From: Lachancea mirantina
Lineage: Eukaryota > Ascomycota > Saccharomycetes > Saccharomycetales > Saccharomycetaceae
DNA: 64,000 nucleotides
Assembly: GCA_900074745.1 (NCBI GenBank)
Contig: LT598468.1
Coordinates: 1,488,001 to 1,552,000 of the forward strand
Direction of reading: 5' to 3'
Under the pieces are notes generated by a model. That model worked only from the letters and a program-made list of their open reading frames with translations. It was not told the DNA's origin and did not search any database. The position numbers and the translations under genes are program-made. Of the stretch, positions 57,744-64,000 are shown piece after piece. How positions within the stretch are numbered: position 1 is the first letter of the stretch; each line of letters opens with the position of its first letter.

Positions 57744-58922
57744 AGAGATGCAATTATAATCCCTGGAGCGAATTGTCTTCGTAAAGATCAAATGTGCGGT
57801 TTGGAGAATGCAATTACGGAGGCGAAGTGTTTGTTGGCAGAGAATAATGTGCAAGAGGCTCTGAGGCGTTTAAAACCGTTCAGAAAGTCTTTGAAGGCCG
57901 AAAACTCTAAGAACGTTGCACTGCAGCAGGTTTTTGCAGAAGCCTATTTGGAAGCCGGAAAGGTCGACAAAGCTTACCCTCTTCTCACTCAAGCCTGTGA
58001 GCTTGACTCTGATGGTAGAGCGGGGGGTTCCCAGAAGTTTTTCACATTGGGTCAGATCATGGGTGGAGGACAAGGTATTCAGCTTCTTATGCAGGGAATC
58101 GAGAGCGTCTCAGCGATTGCTGGCGAAATGCTGCAAGCGGAACAAGCAGATATGATCGTTAGAGGGCTTTTGTCTATGATAGAGATATGGATGACGGATC
58201 TATGTATGGAACCCAATGCCGAGGCGCAATGCGAAGAGCTCATTTCAAAGGCAATGGAAGTTTCCGATGATAAATCGCCTGAGGTGTGGTCAATGTTAGG
58301 GTCGATAAGAATTTCGCAACAGCGGTTTTTAGAAGCAGCCTCTGCATTTGCATCGTCTTGGAAGTTTTTCCAAGAGAAGAAAGAATCGATCGAGGCTAAT
58401 CTTCATAATGGTCGAGGAACATTTGCAGACTTTGTTGAGCTGCTACAACCGCTCTTAAGTTTAGCTAAAATGTGCATCGAGCTTGGAATATATGATCTTT
58501 CCCTCGAGATTCTTGCCGCAGTGAGAGACATTGACGAGGACAATTTGGAAGGATACTACCTTGAAGGATTCTCACATTACATGATTTGCAAAAGACAGCA
58601 ATTTGCAGCACTTAACCCCGGTGTGGTAATTACGGCTGCGAATGCTTATGAATTCAATGAAAACCTTCAACAACAGCAACTAAGTCTGGACCACGAACCA
58701 ACTCAAAGCAATATCAGGGAGGCACGCATAGCTTTGACCATGTTGGAAAAGCTTGCGGAAAATCGGAATGATATAGACGACGTCATTCAAGAGCTTCTTT
58801 CCGGTGCACGTGTGATTCTGCCAGAGATTGGAGGTCGAGTAGATGTCCGTGAGTTGAATGACATAAGAAAAGGTGAGGAGGTGGATGACGAGGAAGAAGT
58901 AGATTTAGAACTTAAGGTCTGA
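57738..58922 (+). CDS. ACL4: Rpl4 assembly chaperone Acl4 (TPR)
   Basis: The 394-residue protein is helical throughout, with TPR-like repeats (LENAITEAKCLLAENNVQEA, AYLEAGKVDKAYPLLTQACE, SPEVWSMLGSIRISQQRFLE) and an acidic C-terminus (EEVDDEEEVDLEL). It matches YDR161W (387 residues), the dedicated chaperone that captures newly made ribosomal protein Rpl4 during translation and escorts it to the nucleus. The position after SSY1 (YDR160W) and before NBP2 (YDR162C) is as in S. cerevisiae. The start could be the ATG at 57738 or a second in-frame ATG at 57792. If the PAC element is used for transcription, the second is more plausible. Confidence 0.88.
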   Translation: MSRDAIIIPGANCLRKDQMCGLENAITEAKCLLAENNVQEALRRLKPFRKSLKAENSKNVALQQVFAEAYLEAGKVDKAYPLLTQACELDSDGRAGGSQKFFTLGQIMGGGQGIQLLMQGIESVSAIAGEMLQAEQADMIVRGLLSMIEIWMTDLCMEPNAEAQCEELISKAMEVSDDKSPEVWSMLGSIRISQQRFLEAASAFASSWKFFQEKKESIEANLHNGRGTFADFVELLQPLLSLAKMCIELGIYDLSLEILAAVRDIDEDNLEGYYLEGFSHYMICKRQQFAALNPGVVITAANAYEFNENLQQQQLSLDHEPTQSNIREARIALTMLEKLAENRNDIDDVIQELLSGARVILPEIGGRVDVRELNDIRKGEEVDDEEEVDLELKV

Positions 58923-59014
58923 TGCTAAAAATCTGTCAGTTCTGAATATCAGCATATACGTTTTGTACCATAGAGCCTATTTTAATTGGCCACTGTGCCC
59001 CACTGTGTGAATTT

Positions 59015-59578
59015 TCATATTTTCAGCTTGTCTGCCACTTCTGTTTCAACGTCGTGAATGTCTTCCCATTCGTCGTCATCACCTGCATTACCCAACTTTG
59101 CACCCATATTTTGAGCTAGCATTCGAGTCAGATAAAAAGGTCGAGGCTCCTCGGGTCCATTATCGTCGTCATCTTCATCGTCTTCCAGGAAAGACACATA
59201 TTCTTCCGGCACCAGGCCAGTCTTTGTGCGCCCGGTATTTTCGGCCACCAACCAGCCTTGACCATGCCTATAACTAATGTAAACAACATCACCCTCTTTC
59301 AACTCCAGTTCGTTATCGTTCTCTGGCGAAAAATCGAAAAGTGCAACTGCTTTATGGTTTATGATGTAATCTGTTGGTAGAATTATACTTTGTCTTTTGT
59401 TAATATCCTCTTCTTTTGTCTCCCTGTCATCACTGTCACCATCTCCTTCTTCACTCACACTATCGAAGAATCCGAAATGCAATGGATTTGATTGATCGTA
59501 TGCAAAGTCTTTGATCGATATGTAACCAACAATCGATTCGTCCTCTGTTTCATTGTAATTCGTGTTGATGTCACCCAT
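59015..59578 (-). CDS. NBP2: SH3 adaptor protein Nbp2
   Basis: The 187-residue protein has one SH3 domain at about residues 65-128: AVALFDFSPENDNELELKEG contains the ALFDF signature, followed by WLVAENTGRTKTGLVPEEYV. Acidic segments flank it. The N-terminus (IVGYISIKDFAYDQSNPLHF) and this SH3 match S. cerevisiae Nbp2 (YDR162C, 236 residues). Nbp2 brings the phosphatase Ptc1 to the Pbs2 and Bck1 MAP kinase modules and so dampens HOG and cell-wall signalling. It is convergent with ACL4 and divergent from CWC15 across 240 bp. Confidence 0.93.
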   Translation of the reverse strand: MGDINTNYNETEDESIVGYISIKDFAYDQSNPLHFGFFDSVSEEGDGDSDDRETKEEDINKRQSIILPTDYIINHKAVALFDFSPENDNELELKEGDVVYISYRHGQGWLVAENTGRTKTGLVPEEYVSFLEDDEDDDDNGPEEPRPFYLTRMLAQNMGAKLGNAGDDDEWEDIHDVETEVADKLKI

Positions 59579-59818
59579 GCTTTAACTTAATAATCTCGCA
59601 AATTAAGTCAGTTATAGCTTAATATTCAAATGTATATCTTAACAAAGTCTTGAGCGAATCCAGTCAAGTTCTTAGTTTTATTCTGATGAGATATAGTCAA
59701 GGTTGATCAAGTCCTTGATTTTAACCTCTTCTAATTAATTTAGCATTCCAAAAAATGTTGCTAAACTTAAAATCAACACCGTTTGTACATACTCAGTGGA
59801 TCAACTGAGGAACTGAAG

Positions 59819-60388
59819 ATGACGACCTCACATAGGCCTCAGCTTGAAGCTAGAAACGGAGCTAAGAAAGATGGATCTTCGACGAGCATACGGCACGCCA
59901 GATTGCTTCCTGGTCATTTAAAGATTAAATATCGACCAAGAAACAGTCAAGTTTCGAAAGGAAATGGATCACTGGATGAGTCGCAAAGGAAAATTTTGGA
60001 GCTGACGGACCAAGAGCAACGTACTTTGAAATTAGAGTTGAATACTATCACCAAGGCCAAAGTGGGCGACAGCAAGGCAAAAGTCCAAAAGGAGAGCATT
60101 TCCGAAAGCGTTACCGATGGTACTAAAACGAATGATGAGGATCTTTTGAAAGATTTGCTCAAAATACGAAGGAACAGGGACCGTTGTGAAATGAAAAGTG
60201 GAGATATGAGAGAAAATGATGAAGAAGGGGCTCCTAGCAGTTCTTGTTCAAATTGGCGAAAACAATCGGTGTTTAAACGGCAAAAACATTCCAGCAAAGA
60301 AGCTTTTACAAGCAGCAGAAACAAGAACACCAATGATTCGTTCAACAGCAATTATCATAAAAAGTTTATGGATCAAAATGTCAAATAA
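59819..60388 (+). CDS. CWC15: Spliceosome NTC-associated protein Cwc15
   Basis: The 189-residue protein starts MTTSHRPQLEARNGAKKDGS at the ATG at 59819; the S. cerevisiae protein begins MTTSHRPQLEARSGAK. A TTG-initiated extension upstream is not needed. HARLLPGHLKIKYR is the second conserved N-terminal block. The middle is charged and probably disordered, and the end (SNWRKQSVFKRQ, HKKFMDQNVK) matches the C-terminal motif of the family. Cwc15 lies in the catalytic core of the activated spliceosome. S. cerevisiae YDR163W has 175 residues. Convergent with SLS1; 92 bp between stops. Confidence 0.94.
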   Translation: MTTSHRPQLEARNGAKKDGSSTSIRHARLLPGHLKIKYRPRNSQVSKGNGSLDESQRKILELTDQEQRTLKLELNTITKAKVGDSKAKVQKESISESVTDGTKTNDEDLLKDLLKIRRNRDRCEMKSGDMRENDEEGAPSSSCSNWRKQSVFKRQKHSSKEAFTSSRNKNTNDSFNSNYHKKFMDQNVK

Positions 60389-60480
60389 TGAATGGAAATA
60401 AAATGCATTTCTATTTACAGGATAATATATGATAACCATGCGCCGCCATTTGCGGTAGAAGAGGTAGGGGCAGTAGCGCT

Positions 60481-62607
60481 TCAATGAATTTCAATCACAT
60501 CTCGAATGAAATTTTCAAATTTGTCGATCTCCTGTACGCCGGTACCAACGATATCGACCTGAGTGTATTTTGCTCCTTCTGATTCACCTCTGACATCCGA
60601 GAGCTGGACCAGATATTTGTCCATATATTTCAACTTCAGTACACGACGGTATTTGATATCCACATAATCGAAGTTTACTAGACGTTGTTTCCCTTCCTGA
60701 CAAAATTTTAAATCTAAAGACAGCGAATTCGGAACGAAAGGCTTTCTTTGAGCACCAAAAGTGAGATCCGCATTGAGCAGGAACTCTTTCAAACCTGGCT
60801 GATCCTTCAGCCACGTCTCTGGATTATTCTCGTAGGGCTCTACGATTTCTTGAGAGCTGTCGACATTGAGCTGCCAATCGTACATTAAATCGGGAGTCTG
60901 CAAATGAACATTTCTATCCTCAGTGTGCAAGATACAACGGAGGCTTGTGCCAACTGCCCTGTCGGATTCATCGAGATCGAACCAGAGCTCAATTGGTGGA
61001 ACGTAGTCCAGATTAGGACAACTCGAAAGGTTGGGAATAAAACGCAATTGAACGTAATATTCGTGGTAATCCGAGCCTATTTCACCGCTCTCAATTTCAT
61101 ATTCATCCCACAAAGCTAATCTTTTGAGTTTGGGTATAATTTGAGGAACTCTAGGCTGGAATATGGTATGCTCTCCGTCTTCTGTCTTCAAGAGCTGGCC
61201 CAAAGTAGCGCTTAGAATTCTGCTTTCTGGCTTTTCAGCGAGTAATATTTTAGAATCAATTTTGTCGAACAGATGATCATAGGTCTCCTTTATGATATCC
61301 TCGTTAAGCAGAGACGGCCCTGGAAATGTCTTCTCCAGCTCTGCACCTTTGAAGACAGGCTTTTGCAGCCTGAACCAATTCTCGTTCTTATTTAACCAAT
61401 CAAGACATTGATAGTCTGCGAAGGGGTAGAGTTTGTATTCTTTGCGATTCTCGGCTGTAACTAGTTTCGTGTAGTTACTTTTCTGAGGTGAATAGTCGAG
61501 CGCACGTAAAATAAGTTTCCTGGCCTTTTCAACGCGACGAGCCCCAAAAGCGGTTGCAAGATAGCTATTGGAGTCGTCCTCCAATAGTCTTTCGAAAAAG
61601 ACTGCGCACTCTTTTTGAATGAGCTCCAAAATTTTGCTGACGCTAATTTTGAGCGATTCATTTCTTGGCGTGTGGTTGGAAATTATATCGTTCATGGGAA
61701 GGATTTCTCTCTGAACATTGGCTAAGATCTTTCGAATGGATACCTCCACATATTTTACCAAAGAACCAGATCCTCTGACTATGATTTTATTTTCGTTGAG
61801 AGCCACAGCGACAGTTGCGCCCAGTCTTGCGAAATTTTGCATGATTTTACCGTTGTTCGTCAATAGAAGTAAATACATGTCCCGCGTTTCGACGTCGATG
61901 ACACGTTCGACAATCAAATCATCGTTCTCACTTATTCTTTCACTTACCGTGCAGCCCCAGAAGTCATTAAGAATTCTTGGAATTAACAATTTTTTAGGAA
62001 TGGTTGAGTTGGCTGGGGTATTGAAGAAGCACCTGGCAAAATCCTTCAATTGGGGCAAAGTGTAGGCACTTTTCAAAATCCCAAACAACTGCTCGTATCT
62101 TTTTTGAGACATCATTTTTTTATCGTCTGGAGGCTGAAGATCGTGAATCGACTTGATAACTTGCTCTCTGGCTACAGGGCTTTTAAAAACTAATAGTTTT
62201 CGCCGCTGTGATTCAATTTCTTTCAGGAGATCGCTGGACGAAAAACCAGCGCCAGTTTTGTTTCTCTCCAAATAGACACCATCCAAAGCGCTCAACTTCT
62301 CTCGCACCCTTCCATGAGATCTAAAATGACCGGAAACTTTCCGCTTGCGAAATAGTCCCGCTTCCCTGGGATTTAAAACTACAATAGGGCTTTTTGAAGG
62401 TTTCAATTTCTTGCCTCTCGTGCTTTTCAATTTTTCGAGCCCTTCTTGATTATTAGGGTCTTCAATTGAGTCCGTAACCGTTTCGACATCTGGCTTCATT
62501 GACAGAAACTGCCGCTGCGATGGAATATTTCTTACACCCATTCCAGGTCGAAAGCTCATCGGTGAGGACCTTGCTTTGAAAACGTCATATTTACGTAAAA
62601 TGCGCAT
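60481..62607 (-). CDS. SLS1: Mitochondrial membrane protein Sls1
   Basis: The 708-residue protein has a basic, acid-poor N-terminus (MRILRKYDVFKARSSPMSFR) of the mitochondrial presequence type. I call it Sls1 (YLR139C, 643 residues) from its position between YDR163W/NHA1-region genes and RRN5 (YLR141W) and its general length; recognisable motifs are few (LPQLKDFARCFFNTPANSTI, IPKKLLIPRILNDFW). Sls1 is an inner-membrane protein facing the matrix that couples mitochondrial transcription by Rpo41 to translation. Segments such as RDMYLLLLTNNGKIMQNFAR may be KH-like RNA-binding folds. Divergent from RRN5 across 133 bp. Confidence 0.8.
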   Translation of the reverse strand: MRILRKYDVFKARSSPMSFRPGMGVRNIPSQRQFLSMKPDVETVTDSIEDPNNQEGLEKLKSTRGKKLKPSKSPIVVLNPREAGLFRKRKVSGHFRSHGRVREKLSALDGVYLERNKTGAGFSSSDLLKEIESQRRKLLVFKSPVAREQVIKSIHDLQPPDDKKMMSQKRYEQLFGILKSAYTLPQLKDFARCFFNTPANSTIPKKLLIPRILNDFWGCTVSERISENDDLIVERVIDVETRDMYLLLLTNNGKIMQNFARLGATVAVALNENKIIVRGSGSLVKYVEVSIRKILANVQREILPMNDIISNHTPRNESLKISVSKILELIQKECAVFFERLLEDDSNSYLATAFGARRVEKARKLILRALDYSPQKSNYTKLVTAENRKEYKLYPFADYQCLDWLNKNENWFRLQKPVFKGAELEKTFPGPSLLNEDIIKETYDHLFDKIDSKILLAEKPESRILSATLGQLLKTEDGEHTIFQPRVPQIIPKLKRLALWDEYEIESGEIGSDYHEYYVQLRFIPNLSSCPNLDYVPPIELWFDLDESDRAVGTSLRCILHTEDRNVHLQTPDLMYDWQLNVDSSQEIVEPYENNPETWLKDQPGLKEFLLNADLTFGAQRKPFVPNSLSLDLKFCQEGKQRLVNFDYVDIKYRRVLKLKYMDKYLVQLSDVRGESEGAKYTQVDIVGTGVQEIDKFENFIRDVIEIH

Positions 62608-62704
62608 TTGAAGCCATTCGGAATACTAACTAGAATGCCAACTGGGTTTTGACAGCCAATCTATTTCAAATATTAAATCCTATTATATTATGTTTTGAAC
62701 TGTC

Positions 62705-62715
62705 GAAATTTTTCA
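62705..62715 (-). promoter_or_regulatory. RRPE-like element between SLS1 and RRN5
   Basis: GAAATTTTTCA is the reverse complement of TGAAAAATTTC, one mismatch from the RRPE. It lies 26 bp upstream of the RRN5 ATG at 62741, which suits a rRNA-synthesis gene, although it is close to the start. Confidence 0.4.
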
Positions 62716-62740
62716 ATTTTGAGAACTGAGATGGGTAACG

Positions 62741-64000
62741 ATGGCTAAGATAAAAAGTGTAGATCTGTCCGGCATGGAGCCGCATGAATGTGGAGCCATA
62801 CGCAACTACTTCCGAATCTATAATGCTGAAGTGGAGCAGTTCATGGATCCGCTGGCAAGTAGCGCTGACCTTGACGATTCATATGTGCATGTGAACAGTA
62901 GAGTACGATGGCTCGAGAAAGAGCAGCAGGTAATGATACCAGAAGCCGAAGATGATGCCGAAGGCATTGATATGGGTGTGCTTTGGAGTCGAGAGGAAAA
63001 GCAGCTTTTTTTCCATTATTTGTCCCGGTATTCAATTCATAGGCTCGACGAATGGCACTTCAAGATCGGCACGAAGTCCAGATTTGAAATATTGACATAT
63101 TACTCGATTCTTGACGAAAATTTGACGCTGCTGAAGAGGCTCGACTCAAAGAAACACGGCCGAATTTTGGCCAAACAAGATATTCCAATAGCCTATGAAA
63201 TGGACGAATTTTTTTGCGAGCTGGAGGACGACTTGAGTCTTTCTCTTCAGCTAGAAAGCCCCGAAGAGATTTGTACTGCTCAAGATTTGGACGATACACT
63301 TATAAGCAACGAAAACTGGTATAAGCGCTGGTCGCCGCTCTATTCGAAACATGGCATTGAGGAGATGCAGCCGGCTTGCAGGCTCCCGTTGAAATTCTCG
63401 CGTGACGCAATGGAATTCATGACTCAGTGCGCAAAAGGATACTTAAGAAGACTGCTGTACTTTTGCGTCTTGCCTAATTTACATATACCACACATTGAAA
63501 GAGAGCAACTCGATGACCAAGGGGCGCTGCTGGCCCGATTGACACATGCGATGGAAACTGACACCTCCAACATGTCTGCCACGGGAAACTCGGAGCACGA
63601 GCTCCTGGATAATTTACCGCATTTCGTAACGCACAAAGACGTGATTGGCGGAATCTGGGCCATGAGAGAAGAAGGCTTCATGGCGCCGACGCTTGCAGAG
63701 ACGATTTTATTGGCGCTGGAAAAATTCAAGCTCACCTGTGAAAAGGGGAAACTGTTTAAAACCAGTCACATCGCCAACGGCGTGCTGGCAGGCGTTCTGG
63801 CTGCTCACTCTAGTAATAAAGACTTGATTTTTAAGAACCCTTCTCTCTTGGCACAGCAAGAGACTTCGCCATGGGAGGAACAGGGAATTTTGAGCCCCCC
63901 ACATAGGAAGCTTTACAACCTTGCAGGGAAAAAAGTTGACGCTCAACTGTTTTTCGAAAACAAATTAGAAAACCAGCTAGATAACCCTCTGGAGCTCGAA
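62741..64000 (+). CDS. RRN5: Pol I upstream activating factor subunit Rrn5, N-terminal part (cut by window edge)
   Basis: The frame is open from the ATG at 62741 to the right edge, 420 residues without a stop. It starts MAKIKSVDLSGMEPHE. S. cerevisiae Rrn5 begins near the second Met, with LRKYVELYNKEVEEF against our IRNYFRIYNAEVEQF, so residue 12 is an alternative start. A SANT-like domain follows (LWSREEKQLFFHYLSRYSIH, RLDEWHFKIGTKSRFEILTY), then IPIAYEM. Rrn5 belongs to UAF with Rrn9, Rrn10, Uaf30, H3 and H4, which activates rDNA promoters and keeps Pol II off them. S. cerevisiae Rrn5 (YLR141W) has 363 residues, so this one is longer even though its end is not visible. Confidence 0.9.
   Translation, partial: MAKIKSVDLSGMEPHECGAIRNYFRIYNAEVEQFMDPLASSADLDDSYVHVNSRVRWLEKEQQVMIPEAEDDAEGIDMGVLWSREEKQLFFHYLSRYSIHRLDEWHFKIGTKSRFEILTYYSILDENLTLLKRLDSKKHGRILAKQDIPIAYEMDEFFCELEDDLSLSLQLESPEEICTAQDLDDTLISNENWYKRWSPLYSKHGIEEMQPACRLPLKFSRDAMEFMTQCAKGYLRRLLYFCVLPNLHIPHIEREQLDDQGALLARLTHAMETDTSNMSATGNSEHELLDNLPHFVTHKDVIGGIWAMREEGFMAPTLAETILLALEKFKLTCEKGKLFKTSHIANGVLAGVLAAHSSNKDLIFKNPSLLAQQETSPWEEQGILSPPHRKLYNLAGKKVDAQLFFENKLENQLDNPLELE

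Overview
This window is nuclear DNA from a budding yeast of the family Saccharomycetaceae whose lineage did not pass through the whole-genome duplication (WGD). The evidence is gene order. The genes here match two Saccharomyces cerevisiae regions, about YDR141-YDR163 and YLR118-YLR141, interleaved along one chromosome. Gene pairs that the WGD left in two copies (YPS1/MKC7, ACE2/SWI5, CKI1/EKI1, TIS11/CTH1) appear once each. Lachancea is my best guess for the genus; Torulaspora, Zygosaccharomyces or Kluyveromyces relatives are not excluded. I saw no mobile elements, rRNA, tRNA or CRISPR.

Layout. 0-10.5 kb: DOP1 (cut by the left edge), TML25, SRN2, PEX7, SAN1, a yapsin protease and a YLR126C-type glutamine amidotransferase. 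11-20 kb: APC2 and DCN1 (divergent), TAF12, DIP2. 20-30 kb: the ACE2/SWI5 factor, USB1, choline/ethanolamine kinase, KGD2, SLX4. 30-38 kb: NUM1 and a VPS70-type M28 peptidase that does not fit the expected gene order. 38-47 kb: TIS11/CTH1, GIR2, ENT5, CPR1, RPA14, HOM2 and a broken RKM5. 47-64 kb: SAC3, NHA1, SSY1, ACL4, NBP2, CWC15, SLS1 and RRN5 (cut by the right edge).

Main discoveries. Three genes (SAN1, DCN1, NHA1) have a conserved reading frame with no usable ATG. Each is rescued by a short 5' intron (80, 110 and 80 nt) that follows a tiny first exon (14, 3 and 24 nt) and keeps the frame. RKM5 keeps one conserved frame along its whole length but carries two in-frame stops, so it looks like a young pseudogene. 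A VPS70-type gene sits between NUM1 and TIS11. Several promoters carry sites fitting their gene: an Aft-type iron site at TIS11, a Gcn4 site at HOM2, RRPE and PAC motifs at DIP2, RPA14 and ACL4 (at ACL4 the PAC motif overlaps the start codon), and Reb1 sites at CPR1 and NHA1. A 27-bp near-perfect palindrome lies upstream of RPA14, and a 49-codon ORF lies divergent from CPR1.

These are mostly unrelated housekeeping genes, each with its own promoter, and no operon-like system is evident. Gene names rest on my recall of S. cerevisiae proteins and gene order; no database search was run.
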